Assembly (NCBI GenBank): GCA_946402335.1
Contig: CAMIWE010000001.1
Location: 106,775 to 170,774 of the forward strand
Direction: 5' to 3'
From: an uncultured Lachnoclostridium sp.
GTDB lineage: Bacteria; Bacillota; Clostridia; Lachnospirales; Lachnospiraceae
DNA length: 64,000 bases
Within the stretch, counting starts at the first letter, position 1. Every line of letters begins with the position of its first letter. The notes under the pieces are model-generated. The model saw only the letters and a program-made list of their open reading frames with translations. It was not told the DNA's origin and made no database searches. This document shows, one piece after another, positions 9,509 through 19,303 of this stretch. The position numbers and the translations under genes were made by a program.

Positions 9509-11140
9509 TCACTGCTCGTTCTCATACAAAAAGGCCTTAAAGACCGCCGTTCCGCCCGCCTGTTTGGTGGCAAAATACGCAAGTCCGAACCTGGCTCCCG
9601 TAAAATGGTCCAGCCGAAAGGTAAGCTTATGCGCTTCCCCGAGCGGGACAAATGCCCCGTCCTTTTCATAGGACAGTTTTACCGTATCCGCCATATCCGT
9701 AAAATCCGCCTCCATCCTGAGGCGTACAACCGGCCCCGGAACCGGCACCCGGTCGGTAATGACGCCCGGCTCGTTATCGCTGCTGCCGATGGCAAAGCCT
9801 TCGGCCGGATGCAGCCGTACAAGCCGCACGAGTTCATATCCGTCGCCGCTTTTTGTTACCGCGATCATCGCGTAGCAGCCCTGATGCGCGCAAAGACCCG
9901 CATAATCCCCCGGAAGGATTCCCGAAGCGTCCACTGTTACTTCTGCAGCGCAACTCGGATAGGACATCCGCTGCGTCAGCACATTTTTCGCATGCACAAG
10001 GTTGACATCCGTCCGCCCGGTCGTAACGAAAAGACCGCCTTCTTTTCGGATGCGCCATAAGGAAGCGTCCGGGATGTGGTTCCACTGCCAGGGGTTTCTA
10101 AGCTTCGGGTGTTCCTCCCCGTAGGTAAAGTCATCCGACGTAAACAGCGGTTCATACTCGTATCCCGGGTTTAAATCCGGCGTTTCAAAAGTCTCCGGGA
10201 TGCGGCTGTCTTCGGGCTTTTCCGAGGCCTCCGCGCCCGAAACGGGTTCGCCGAAGGCAAAGAACGGCCCGATGCCCTCCGGTTTTACGACCGTCTCGCC
10301 GCTCAAACCGTCCCGGAACGTTCCGCCTGCCGATTTTAAAAGCCGCACCGGCGTAAGAACCGGCACTCTTCCGACTGCTCCGGAATCCCGAAACATCACC
10401 GAATACCAGCGCCCGTCGGGGGTATCGACGATTCCGCCCTGGGCAACGCCCATTCCGTGGTAGCCCATGTCATCCCAGATTACGTCCCGGCCGATATAAG
10501 GCCCCTCCACGCGGTCCGCGACATATACCGCCTCCGTCCGTCTCGACGTCGCTTTCGGCCAGTGAATTAACGTAATATAATAGCGTCCGCCGATCTTGTA
10601 AAAATGGGACCCCTCGTAGCCGAGGAACACTTCTGATGGATTGTCCTTAATAATGACGGTATCAATACCGCCTTCCTTCGGTCCGCTCAGGTCCGCCGCA
10701 AGCTCCGTCAGGTGAATCTGCATATTGCCGGATGTGAGAAATACCCTTCCGTCATCATCAAACAGCAGCGAAGCGTCGTGGAAATATCCCTTGATCCGGT
10801 GATGCTCCCAGGGCCCTTCCACCTCTTTTGCGGTATACAGATGCGTATCCTGCTGCCCGTGGCTTACGAACAGCACATAAAACAGGCCGTCGTGATACCT
10901 TAGCGAAGCCGCCCACATGCCTTTGCCGTAGGCATTTGCCCCGTCTTCCAGATGCTCGGCGGGGGTATCGTCAATCGCATCGAAGATACGCGCCGCAATC
11001 TCCCAGTGCACAAGGTCGTAGGAACGGAGAATCTCGCCGCCCGGGAAATAATACATGGTCGTGCTGACCATATAAAACGTATTTCCGACCCGGATGACGT
11101 CGGGATCGGGATAGTCCGTTTTGGTAACAGGGTTGATCAT
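9509..11140 (-). CDS. Glycoside hydrolase family 43 (beta-xylosidase/arabinofuranosidase-like) with C-terminal beta-sandwich domain
   Basis: NPVTKTDYPDPDVIRVGNTFYMVSTTM start typical of GH43; DGRWYSVMFRD; C-terminal XynB-like module. Confidence 0.9.
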   Translation of the reverse strand: MINPVTKTDYPDPDVIRVGNTFYMVSTTMYYFPGGEILRSYDLVHWEIAARIFDAIDDTPAEHLEDGANAYGKGMWAASLRYHDGLFYVLFVSHGQQDTHLYTAKEVEGPWEHHRIKGYFHDASLLFDDDGRVFLTSGNMQIHLTELAADLSGPKEGGIDTVIIKDNPSEVFLGYEGSHFYKIGGRYYITLIHWPKATSRRTEAVYVADRVEGPYIGRDVIWDDMGYHGMGVAQGGIVDTPDGRWYSVMFRDSGAVGRVPVLTPVRLLKSAGGTFRDGLSGETVVKPEGIGPFFAFGEPVSGAEASEKPEDSRIPETFETPDLNPGYEYEPLFTSDDFTYGEEHPKLRNPWQWNHIPDASLWRIRKEGGLFVTTGRTDVNLVHAKNVLTQRMSYPSCAAEVTVDASGILPGDYAGLCAHQGCYAMIAVTKSGDGYELVRLVRLHPAEGFAIGSSDNEPGVITDRVPVPGPVVRLRMEADFTDMADTVKLSYEKDGAFVPLGEAHKLTFRLDHFTGARFGLAYFATKQAGGTAVFKAFLYENEQ

Positions 11141-11216
11141 ATTCTTATCCTCTCTGCGGGCCTTACCCGCCATACGCGCTTATATGCGGCAATGCCGGGA
11201 AGACCGGTTTCCGCCG

Positions 11217-11250
11217 AAAAAAAGGGGACTCTTCGCCGGAAGAATCCCCT
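11217..11250 (-). terminator. Intrinsic terminator
   Basis: AGGGGATTCTTC-CGGC-GAAGAGTCCCCT followed by TTTTTTT on minus strand. Confidence 0.85.
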
Positions 11251-11257
11251 GAAATCC

Positions 11258-11650
11258 TTAAAACGTTACAACCTTGGGCGCTCCTCCGAATGAGGCAAAT
11301 GTGGCCGTCGCATCTTCAAAGTAGAATACTTCGGTATTTCCGTCGTCCTCATTGTACATGCCGCGAAGCTGCGGATAGGCGTCTAACATGGCCTTCTTCG
11401 CTTCCCTGCGGTCGTCCGCGATCAGCTTGCCTGCAACGCGGATCCACTGTCCGTTCATAAAGCCGCAGATTTCCGCCTTCGGATTCTCATGCAGTTGCTT
11501 CGAAACCGGCTTTACCTTTCCGGTCTGGATGTACAGCCGGCCTTCAAACACCAGAACCGTTCCGAACGGACGGACTCTCGGCTGGTCGCCCTCCACCGTA
11601 GCGAGATAGTAGGTCCCGCAAGCCTTCAAAAACTCATATACTTCCTGCAT
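11258..11650 (-). CDS. Pyridoxamine 5'-phosphate oxidase family (flavin-binding) protein
   Basis: YYLATVEGDQPRVRPFGTVLVFEGRLYIQTGKVKPVSKQLHENPKAEIC pattern. Confidence 0.85.
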   Translation of the reverse strand: MQEVYEFLKACGTYYLATVEGDQPRVRPFGTVLVFEGRLYIQTGKVKPVSKQLHENPKAEICGFMNGQWIRVAGKLIADDRREAKKAMLDAYPQLRGMYNEDDGNTEVFYFEDATATFASFGGAPKVVTF

Positions 11651-11676
11651 AAATACCTCCTTCTATGTAACGTCTC

Positions 11677-12156
11677 CTATTGGAGATCGCCGATTACCAC
11701 GTCTTCCTCTTCCCCGTCCGCTGCGTCCTCCGCATTGTTCCGGCCGGCCTCGTTCACCTTTTTCGAAAGCCCGACCGATGCCACGATCAGACCGATTGCA
11801 AGAAGGGGACATCCGACAATATAGAAATACTTGATCAGATGGTTGGTCGTTCCGTAAATTTCCACCACGCCGGACGAAATCGAGCCAAGCGTCAGCGTCG
11901 CGATTCCCGCATAGAACAGGTTGATCCCCGCGCGGGCCGCTCCGTTATAGAGGATCTTCTTCATCGATCCGAGGTAGGCAAGCGCCACAAGCGGGATCAC
12001 GCCTAAAACAAGCGGGAACAGAAACGCGAAAATCATCGGCTTTGAACGCACGCCGTGGGCATGATACTCATAAACCGCCGAGAATATCCCGACGAAAACG
12101 GTTACACCGAGGAAAATCTTCCAGTGCAGCCGGAAAATCCTATCGCAGGTATACAA
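11677..12156 (-). CDS. Small multi-pass membrane protein
   Basis: Four hydrophobic segments; overlaps the upstream gene by 17 nt (translational coupling). Confidence 0.6.
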   Translation of the reverse strand: MYTCDRIFRLHWKIFLGVTVFVGIFSAVYEYHAHGVRSKPMIFAFLFPLVLGVIPLVALAYLGSMKKILYNGAARAGINLFYAGIATLTLGSISSGVVEIYGTTNHLIKYFYIVGCPLLAIGLIVASVGLSKKVNEAGRNNAEDAADGEEEDVVIGDLQ

Positions 12157-13195
12157 TGTCCGACACGCCCCTTTCCAAATACGGTCCGTCCGAGGTCGGA
12201 AAATTCACGACCTTGCCCTGGAAAACCATGGTCGAAGAACCGCCGCCGTCCAGATTGTAAACCTTTGTGCATCCCTGGCGGAGCATGAAATCCGCCACCT
12301 GGTAGATGGACAGCCCGTGGCTCTTCGCCGTACGTCCGTCCGCCACCACAAACAGATAATGAAGCGGTTCGATCATTCCGATCGCGGTCCGCGGGTTCGT
12401 CACGTAGCAAAGATCCACCTCGTCCTTCACGCCGACCTTGATCTCGCCGTCATCCACCAGCACGGGTCCGAAGGTGAACACCTGCCATGCGCCTTTGTCC
12501 ATCAGTGACTGGGCGCTTTCGCGGTTTGAATGCGTAAAATAAAAATCTCCGTCCGGCATGATGCACAGAACGTCCATCTTCTTGCTGCTGTTGCCTTTAC
12601 TGCGGTACAAAACGCCGTTCCGGATTACGTAGCCGCCCTCACGGGAGCCGTAATTGTCTCCGTTCACCTGGAACACCGCGCCGAGCTTGCGGCCGGTTTC
12701 CGACGGCTTCTGATAGATGTTTCGGCCGTAGGTGTTGTTGGCAAATGCGGTAAGCAGATACTTCGCAGACGTCACACGGACTTCCGCCACATGGATCTGC
12801 GTATTATGTTCCCGGTATTCCGAGATGGTAATGGACAGATGATCGTTCGAATAGAACGTATCGGTCGAAATCACATGCTCCGAAAAATACGACGGCTTCG
12901 GCGTCGGTGTCGGAGTAGGACTCGGGGTAGGTCCCTCGGTAACCCCGGGCTTCGGTGTTACGTCCGGCGTCGGGGTGGGACTCGGGCTCGGCGTATTTTC
13001 GAACAACGCATAATTGATCGTCGTCGCATTCGTATCGAGCGGCCTTTTGATCACAAAAACGTCCAGCATTACATACGCCGTAAAAGCCGATAGCAGCAAT
13101 CCGAAACAGATTGCAAAGACCGGTCGCTGTTTTTTCACGGTAAGCCTCCTCACACACTTCTTCTTTATTCGGGCCAAAAACCCGTAAATGTTCAA
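12140..13195 (-). CDS. Phosphodiester glycosidase family (NAGPA domain) protein with Pro/Thr/Ser linker
   Basis: N-terminal TM, PSPTPTP linker, RTAIGMIEPLHYLFVVADGR..., GCTKVYNLDGGGSSTMVFQGKVVN C-terminal motif. Confidence 0.85.
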   Translation of the reverse strand: MNIYGFLARIKKKCVRRLTVKKQRPVFAICFGLLLSAFTAYVMLDVFVIKRPLDTNATTINYALFENTPSPSPTPTPDVTPKPGVTEGPTPSPTPTPTPKPSYFSEHVISTDTFYSNDHLSITISEYREHNTQIHVAEVRVTSAKYLLTAFANNTYGRNIYQKPSETGRKLGAVFQVNGDNYGSREGGYVIRNGVLYRSKGNSSKKMDVLCIMPDGDFYFTHSNRESAQSLMDKGAWQVFTFGPVLVDDGEIKVGVKDEVDLCYVTNPRTAIGMIEPLHYLFVVADGRTAKSHGLSIYQVADFMLRQGCTKVYNLDGGGSSTMVFQGKVVNFPTSDGPYLERGVSDIVYLR

Positions 13196-13293
13196 TGATT
13201 ATAACATATTCAGCACCAAAAAGGAAGTACCTTTTACATAAAGAGCATCTCTCTTTCGCGGTTTTCCCGGCAAAGCGCCCGGATCCGACCCCT

Positions 13294-13329
13294 AAAAAAC
13301 TCCCGCCGTCCGTTTCGGAAAGCGGGAGT
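13294..13329 (-). terminator. Intrinsic terminator after the ANTAR regulator gene
   Basis: ACTCCCGC...GCGGGAGT followed by TTTTTT on minus strand. Confidence 0.8.
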
Positions 13330-13370
13330 ATGCATTTTCCTGTGTTTAGAAGCGAATATCAGCCGTCTGT

Positions 13371-13958
13371 TTAAGACATGTACATCCGGATAATCTCATC
13401 GGCAATCTGCCGTTTTGCAACGCAGCGGTCCATCGCCTGTTTTTCGATGTAGCGGTGCGCTTCCGGTTCCGACATGTTCAATTCGCTGATCAGCAGCCAT
13501 TTGGCGCGGTTCACCTGACGGATCTCCGTCATTTTGTCCTCGAAGGAGGTCACTTTCTTTTCGGAAAGCCGCAGGCGCTCGCGGGACGCCGCCATCCAGG
13601 CAAGCGCTACCGCCGTCGTCGCACGGGAAAGCGGTTTTGAAAGCACGTAAACACCATGGACGACCGACCGCTCAAAGAAGTCGGTATAATCTTCATTCTT
13701 CACCAAAAGAAGCGGAATGGAGTTCTTTTCGGCCGCGACATCCACCGAAAGCCGGAGGCCGTTTCCGTCCAAAAGCGGGGAATTGATGATAACAAAGTCA
13801 AATGTCTGGTCGGAAAGAATGCGGTTTGCTCCGCTGACCGAGGAAACGGTCTGCACCGGATCGTAGCGGTTTTGCGGGAGCATGGAACGCATCGTGTCCG
13901 TAAAATTCGAAGAAGAGGATACGAGAAGGACACTGTAGGTACGAATTTCCAAACTCAT
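13371..13958 (-). CDS. nitR: ANTAR-domain RNA-binding antiterminator with receiver-like domain (NitR-like)
   Basis: C-terminal ANTAR-like helix set (NRAKWLLISELNMSEPEAHRYIEKQAMDRCVAKRQIADEII); directly after glutamine synthetase, as in clostridial glnA-nitR. Confidence 0.82.
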   Translation of the reverse strand: MSLEIRTYSVLLVSSSSNFTDTMRSMLPQNRYDPVQTVSSVSGANRILSDQTFDFVIINSPLLDGNGLRLSVDVAAEKNSIPLLLVKNEDYTDFFERSVVHGVYVLSKPLSRATTAVALAWMAASRERLRLSEKKVTSFEDKMTEIRQVNRAKWLLISELNMSEPEAHRYIEKQAMDRCVAKRQIADEIIRMYMS

Positions 13959-14001
13959 AATTGCGTCCTCCCTTCCTGATATTCTTTACGGATACGAATT
14001 T

Positions 14002-15213
14002 CTATTCATTTCTGCAATAAATCTGAATCACTTCCGCAGGCAGGTTCGCGCGGACAAATTCGCTTGCTTCCGCGATCGCCTTTGCCTTTACGAGGCTGTC
14101 CGGCAGCTTCTTAAATCCCGTAAGTTCACTCGCCGACGCCCGGAAGAAGTTAATGTTTGCGGGTTCCGGCAGCGGCTTCTTTTCTTTGATGCCTTCGATC
14201 GCGGCATGGATCAGAAGGGCAAATACGAGGTACGGATTGGCTGCGGGATCGGCGGAACGCAGTTCCATTCTGCGGGAGCCGCCGGTGACGGCAGGAATTC
14301 GAACCAGCTGGGAGCGGTTCTCCCTGGACCAGGATATATACCCCGGCGCTTTACGAAGCCCGAGACGGCGGTAGGAATCCTCGGTCGGATTTAAAAACGC
14401 CGTGATTTCTTCGGTTCGCGAAAGAATGCCGGCAATCAGGCCGTTAAAATCGGCCTCGTTGTCCGGGTCCACGGAAATATTGATATGGAAACCGTTGCCC
14501 GGCATATCCGGAATCGGTTTCGGCGAAAAATCGGCATACAATCCGTTCCGCGCGCCAATCGTGCGGACGACGGTCTGGAAGGTCATCGCCTGGTCGGCTG
14601 CGGTCAGCGGATCCGAATAATGGAAATCAATCTCATTCTGGCCGGGGCCTTCCTCATGATGCGAGCTTTCCGGGTTAATTCCCATCTGCTCAAGCGTAAG
14701 GCAGATCTCACGCCGGATGTTCTCCCCGCGGTCTTCGGGGGCAATGTCCATATAACCGGCCTGGTCATACGGAATGGATGTCTTATGGCCCTTATCATCC
14801 AGCTCAAACAGGTAAAATTCCTGCTCTGCGCCGAACCGGAACGAATATCCTTCCTTCTGCGCAAACGCAACGGCTTCCTTTAACACGCGGCGCGTATCGC
14901 ACTCAAACGGCGTTCCGTCCGGATAGGTAATGTGGCAGAACATTCTGACAACTCTTCCGTGCTCCGGTCTCCACGGCAGCGGAGTCAGTGTATCCGGCTC
15001 CGGATGAAGGATCAGGTCAGATTTGCCTTCATCCCCGAAACCCGTGATCGCGGATGCGTCAAATGCCACGCCGTGCGCAAAGGCGCGGTACAGCTCTTCG
15101 GCGGGAATGGACGTGTTCTTCTGCCGTCCGAAAACATCGCAAAATGCGAGCCGCACAAATTTGACATCCTCCTCTGCTACGTATTGAAGTACTTCTTTTT
15201 CAGAACAATTCAT
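14002..15213 (-). CDS. glnA: Glutamine synthetase, type I-like
   Basis: FGAEQEFYLFE, HHEEGPGQNEIDFHY, NGFHINIS, NPYLVFALLIHAAIEGI motifs; RBS before ATG 15213. Confidence 0.9.
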   Translation of the reverse strand: MNCSEKEVLQYVAEEDVKFVRLAFCDVFGRQKNTSIPAEELYRAFAHGVAFDASAITGFGDEGKSDLILHPEPDTLTPLPWRPEHGRVVRMFCHITYPDGTPFECDTRRVLKEAVAFAQKEGYSFRFGAEQEFYLFELDDKGHKTSIPYDQAGYMDIAPEDRGENIRREICLTLEQMGINPESSHHEEGPGQNEIDFHYSDPLTAADQAMTFQTVVRTIGARNGLYADFSPKPIPDMPGNGFHINISVDPDNEADFNGLIAGILSRTEEITAFLNPTEDSYRRLGLRKAPGYISWSRENRSQLVRIPAVTGGSRRMELRSADPAANPYLVFALLIHAAIEGIKEKKPLPEPANINFFRASASELTGFKKLPDSLVKAKAIAEASEFVRANLPAEVIQIYCRNE

Positions 15214-15316
15214 GGCTACCTCCCTGATTGTCCGGCCTTCTGCAGACAATCCGCTGTAAATCCCCAAACCGTGAATGCAACTGTGCCGAATGCTTTCGCA
15301 TCCGGCCCGGTTTTCC

Positions 15317-16033
15317 TTAGTTTGCTACATATAACTGCTTGTATGGATTGCGGCTGTCCGGCGTTACGACCGTAAACGGCGAATCCATCACTTCGGCAGC
15401 ATCGCCGCCGAACAATTCACAATATTCCCCGACGTATTCGCGGATCGCTGCAAGATCCTGCTCGTCCGCCGGTTTTGCCGTCACCTGCCACGGGAACGTA
15501 ATGTCCTTCGCATCGGTCCGAAGATACATCTTGCCGCCGTGCATTCCCGTACACGGGAAATTCCCGACGATCTTACCCTTCTTATCGCCAAGGCCCAAAA
15601 CGACAATCACGCCGCCGGCCTGGTATTCGCCGAGAAAGCTTCCGCAGGAGCCGCCGATCACCATCACCGGAACCTTTTCCTTATAGGCCTTCATATGGAT
15701 TCCGGCGCGGTATCCCGCATTGCCCTGTACATAAATCCGTCCGCCGCGCATCGCATACCCGGCGGCATCGCCGATGTTTCCGTGCACAACGATCCGTCCG
15801 GCATTCATCGTGTCGCCGACCGCGTCCTGGGCATTCCCGTTAACGACAATCTCCGCACCGTTCAGATAGGCTCCGAGCGCGTTGCCCGGCGTACCTTCGA
15901 TCGTAACGCTCTTACCGGACATTCCGGCACCGATAAAACGCTGTCCGAGGGCGCCCGTAAGGGTGCAGTCGCCGCTTTCGCGAAGCTTCTCGTTGACTTC
16001 CCGATGATCGAGTTTTGTAATATCGATTTTCAT
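15317..16033 (-). CDS. Glutamate synthase alpha-subunit domain 3 (GXGXG) protein
   Basis: Repeated G-x-x-G-x-x-x-G beta-helix (TLTGALGQRFIGAGMSGKSVTIEG..., IVVHGNIGDAAGYAMRGGRIYVQGNAGYRAG). Confidence 0.88.
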   Translation of the reverse strand: MKIDITKLDHREVNEKLRESGDCTLTGALGQRFIGAGMSGKSVTIEGTPGNALGAYLNGAEIVVNGNAQDAVGDTMNAGRIVVHGNIGDAAGYAMRGGRIYVQGNAGYRAGIHMKAYKEKVPVMVIGGSCGSFLGEYQAGGVIVVLGLGDKKGKIVGNFPCTGMHGGKMYLRTDAKDITFPWQVTAKPADEQDLAAIREYVGEYCELFGGDAAEVMDSPFTVVTPDSRNPYKQLYVAN

Positions 16034-17265
16034 TATACAGCACCTCCGAACTTTTTTCTACGGGCATCTGCGGAAAATATCAGGCTGCTGGCCCGCTCTT
16101 TCGCAAGCTCGAAATCAATTGTGGAAAGTCTGGTCTTCTCCCGGATCAGCGCCGTATAGATTCCGGCCCGTCCGGTCTCGCCGATCAGCATATAGCCGAT
16201 CAAACGGTCATCCTTTGTGAAAAACCTCTTCAGATACCGGCCATCCCGCTCTTCCGCGCATTCGCCGTCGTAGCTTCCCGCCGACATAATGTGGAAGCCG
16301 AAGAAACCGACCGAGTTCATCGGTATTCCGGTATCGTATATACTCTCGCCGCCGGCCATGTTGATTCCCGCCGCGCGCCCCTGCATATAGGCGTTCGGAA
16401 GGATTGCGAGCACGCGGTTCGCGCCGATCGATGCATCATAGCCTTCCGCACAGTCGCCGGCCGCGTAAATGCCCGGCACGGATGTCTCCATCTTCTGATC
16501 CACAACGATTCCGCGGTTTACCGTTCCGCCGATGTCTTTGATCAGGCCGATGTTGGCCCGTACGCCGACCGCCAGAACCAGAACGTCAAAGGCGACCTCC
16601 GCTCCGCTCTTCATGACCGCGGTGTTTCCGGCAAATTCCGCCACGCTGTCCGAAAGCAGGAAGCGGATGCCGTTCTCCTCAAGATGTTCCTGTACGATGG
16701 CCGCACAGGTCTGGTCGAGAATACTCGAAAGCACGCGGTCCGCAAGATCGCAAACCGTGATTGAACCGACGCGGTCGCGGATTCCTTCCGCGCATTTTAA
16801 GCCGATCAACCCGGCGCCGACGATCAGTACCTTCGATTCCTTTGTAAGCGCCTTCTCTAAAGCGAGGGCATCGTCCAACGTCATAAACCCGAACTTCTTC
16901 TCCACGGTTTCAAGCCCCTTCATCGGCGGCACGAACGGGGAGGATCCTGCTGCCACGCAGATATCGTCATACCCAAGCTCCGTTCCGTCCGAGAGTGTTA
17001 CGGTCTTTCCGTCCGGATCGATATGATCCGCCGAAACGCCGTAATAAACCTTACAGCCGTTCTTCTCGTAAAAGTCCGCGTCGCGGTAACGCATGCGCTC
17101 CGTATCGGTCTTTCCTTCGAGATAATACGAGATCAGCGGTCTTGAATATACCGCGTGGTTTTCCTTTGAAATCACCGTGATTTCGTCTTCACGGTTTCTG
17201 CTCCGGATGCCTTCGATACAGCCTACGGCAGCCGTTCCGTTTCCGATGATCACATGTCTTTTCAT
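16033..17265 (-). CDS. FAD/NAD(P)-dependent oxidoreductase (rubredoxin/nitrite reductase-like)
   Basis: IIGNGTAAVGCIEGIR dinucleotide fold, VLIVGAGLIGLKCAEGI, YAAGDCAE. Confidence 0.88.
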   Translation of the reverse strand: MKRHVIIGNGTAAVGCIEGIRSRNREDEITVISKENHAVYSRPLISYYLEGKTDTERMRYRDADFYEKNGCKVYYGVSADHIDPDGKTVTLSDGTELGYDDICVAAGSSPFVPPMKGLETVEKKFGFMTLDDALALEKALTKESKVLIVGAGLIGLKCAEGIRDRVGSITVCDLADRVLSSILDQTCAAIVQEHLEENGIRFLLSDSVAEFAGNTAVMKSGAEVAFDVLVLAVGVRANIGLIKDIGGTVNRGIVVDQKMETSVPGIYAAGDCAEGYDASIGANRVLAILPNAYMQGRAAGINMAGGESIYDTGIPMNSVGFFGFHIMSAGSYDGECAEERDGRYLKRFFTKDDRLIGYMLIGETGRAGIYTALIREKTRLSTIDFELAKERASSLIFSADARRKKFGGAV

Positions 17266-17699
17266 ACGTCTTCCCGCTCCTCATACACGATTGCTTTGTT
17301 CGGGCATCCCTGCACGCAGGCAGGCGCGCCGCATGTATTCTCGAGACAAAGTTCACATTTCTGCATCATTCCGTCCGCCGCGGGAGCAAGTGCTCCGTAC
17401 GGGCACACAAGCACGCAGGTAAGGCAACCCACGCATTTGTTCCGGTTGATCTTCACCACGCCGTCTTCCTTGCGGATCGCTCCGGCAATACAGCTCCGGA
17501 CGCAGATCGGGTCCTCGCAGTGTCTGCAGGATACGGCAAATGTGATCCTGTCGTTTCCTTCCACATGAATGCGGGGGTAAATCTGCCGGCCCTTCAGCGC
17601 TTCCGGCATGGATCTGATTCCGGAATTGGCCCAGGCACAGTTATATTCGCACAGGTGGCATCCGAGACACCACTCTTCGTTCACATAAACTCGTTTCAT
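17262..17699 (-). CDS. 4Fe-4S dicluster ferredoxin-like protein
   Basis: Multiple CxxCxxCxxxC motifs (CLGCHLCEYNC, CRHCEDPICVRSC, CVGCLTCVLVC). Confidence 0.9.
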   Translation of the reverse strand: MKRVYVNEEWCLGCHLCEYNCAWANSGIRSMPEALKGRQIYPRIHVEGNDRITFAVSCRHCEDPICVRSCIAGAIRKEDGVVKINRNKCVGCLTCVLVCPYGALAPAADGMMQKCELCLENTCGAPACVQGCPNKAIVYEEREDV

Positions 17700-17796
17700 C
17701 TGTTCACGCTTCGTCCGATTGCATAAGCATTCGGATCATCCTCTCTCCCGGACTTCCCGGGGAATTCGGTTCCTCTGTTTCGGGTTTACATCCTGC

Positions 17797-19302
17797 TTAC
17801 TCACCCGCATGCGAAATGCCGAGTATCTGCAGCTCCTTTTCCGTAAGGCCGACGCCGCGAAGCATCAGGCGGTTTCCACGCAGCGCTTCGATGGAGTTGA
17901 TGCCCATTCCGCCGAGGATTTCCTTGATTTCGTGATTCCAGGCGTTCATCAGGTTCACAAGCCGCTGGCTTCCGATATCCGGATTCAGCCGTTTCACAAG
18001 GTCCGGACGCTGGGTTGCGATACCCCAGTTGCATTTGCCGCTCTGGCAGGTACGGCACAAATGGCATCCAAGGGCTAAAAGCGCCGCCGTAGCGACATAG
18101 CAGGCATCGGCGCCCAAGGCGATTGCCTTTACCACATCGGATGCGCTTCGGATCGAACCGCCGACAACGAGCGAAACGTTTCCGCGGATTCCTTCGTCCC
18201 TAAGACGCTGGTCAACCGCCGCAAGGGCAAGCTCAATCGGAATTCCGACGTTGTCACGGATTCTTGTCGGTGCCGCGCCGGTACCGCCGCGGAATCCGTC
18301 GATCGCGATGATGTCGGCTCCGCTTCTTGCAATACCGCTTGCGATCGCCGCAATGTTATGAACCGCCGCAACCTTAACGATAACGGGTTTTTTGTAATTG
18401 GTTGCTTCCTTTAAGGAGTAAACAAGCTGTCTTAAGTCCTCAATGGAATAAATGTCATGATGCGGTGCCGGGGAGATTGCGTCGGACCCTTCGGGAATCA
18501 TTCTCGTACGGGATACGTCGCCGACGATCTTGGCGCCCGGCAGATGTCCGCCGATACCGGGCTTTGCTCCCTGGCCCATCTTGATCTCCACTGCCGCGCC
18601 GGCTTCGAGATACGACTCATGCACGCCGAAACGGCCGCTTGCGACCTGAACGATCGTATTGGGACCGTATACGTAGAAGTCCTCATGCAATCCGCCTTCA
18701 CCGGTGTTATACAGGATGCCGAGCTCGGTTGCCGCTCTGGCAAGCGAAGCATGGGCGTTATAGCTGATGGAACCGTAGCTCATTGCCGAGAACATAACGG
18801 GCATCGACAATTCGATCTGGGGCTCCATCTTACAGGTAAGCTTTCCGTCAGCGCCGCGTTCAATCTTCTGCGGCTTCTTGCCGAGAAACACCTTCGTTTC
18901 CATCGGTTCGCGTAAGGGATCGATCGGAGGGTTTGTAACCTGGGAAGCGTTGATCAGAATCTTGTCCCAGTAAACCGGGAACGGCTTCGGGTTGCCCATG
19001 GACGAAAGCAGTACGCCGCCGCTGTCGGCCTGTTTGTATATTTCTTTTATGAAATCCTCCTGCCAGTTCGCATTTTCCCGAAGCCGGCAGTCGCTCTTTA
19101 CGATCTTTAACGCTCTCGTCGGGCAGAGGGATACGCACCGCTGGCAGTTTACGCATTTGCTTTCGTCACTGATCATAATGCCGCGTTCTTCCGAGTAACT
19201 GTGCACCTCATTGGCGCACTGTCGCTCGCAGACTCTGCAGGCGATACAGCGGTTCTCGTTTCGAACCACTTCAAATTCCGGATAGATATAATTGATTGCC
19301 AT
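17797..19302 (-). CDS. Glutamate synthase FMN-binding domain protein with N-terminal ferredoxin domains
   Basis: GQGAKPGIGGHLPGAKI, SPAPHHDIYSIEDL, IDGFRGGTGAAPT, two N-terminal Cys clusters. Confidence 0.93.
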   Translation of the reverse strand: MAINYIYPEFEVVRNENRCIACRVCERQCANEVHSYSEERGIMISDESKCVNCQRCVSLCPTRALKIVKSDCRLRENANWQEDFIKEIYKQADSGGVLLSSMGNPKPFPVYWDKILINASQVTNPPIDPLREPMETKVFLGKKPQKIERGADGKLTCKMEPQIELSMPVMFSAMSYGSISYNAHASLARAATELGILYNTGEGGLHEDFYVYGPNTIVQVASGRFGVHESYLEAGAAVEIKMGQGAKPGIGGHLPGAKIVGDVSRTRMIPEGSDAISPAPHHDIYSIEDLRQLVYSLKEATNYKKPVIVKVAAVHNIAAIASGIARSGADIIAIDGFRGGTGAAPTRIRDNVGIPIELALAAVDQRLRDEGIRGNVSLVVGGSIRSASDVVKAIALGADACYVATAALLALGCHLCRTCQSGKCNWGIATQRPDLVKRLNPDIGSQRLVNLMNAWNHEIKEILGGMGINSIEALRGNRLMLRGVGLTEKELQILGISHAGE

Positions 19303-19303
19303 A

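Noticed and set aside
12890-13010. Low-complexity PSPTPTP repeat as a notable repeat element
   Set aside because: Typical extracytoplasmic Pro/Thr linker of a membrane-anchored NAGPA-domain protein.
15213-15316. GNRA-capped hairpin (GCCGGATGC-GAAA-GCATTCGGC) before glnA considered as an ANTAR target
   Set aside because: Tetraloop rather than AnnGnn hexaloop and no T-tract; kept only as a possible intercistronic stem.
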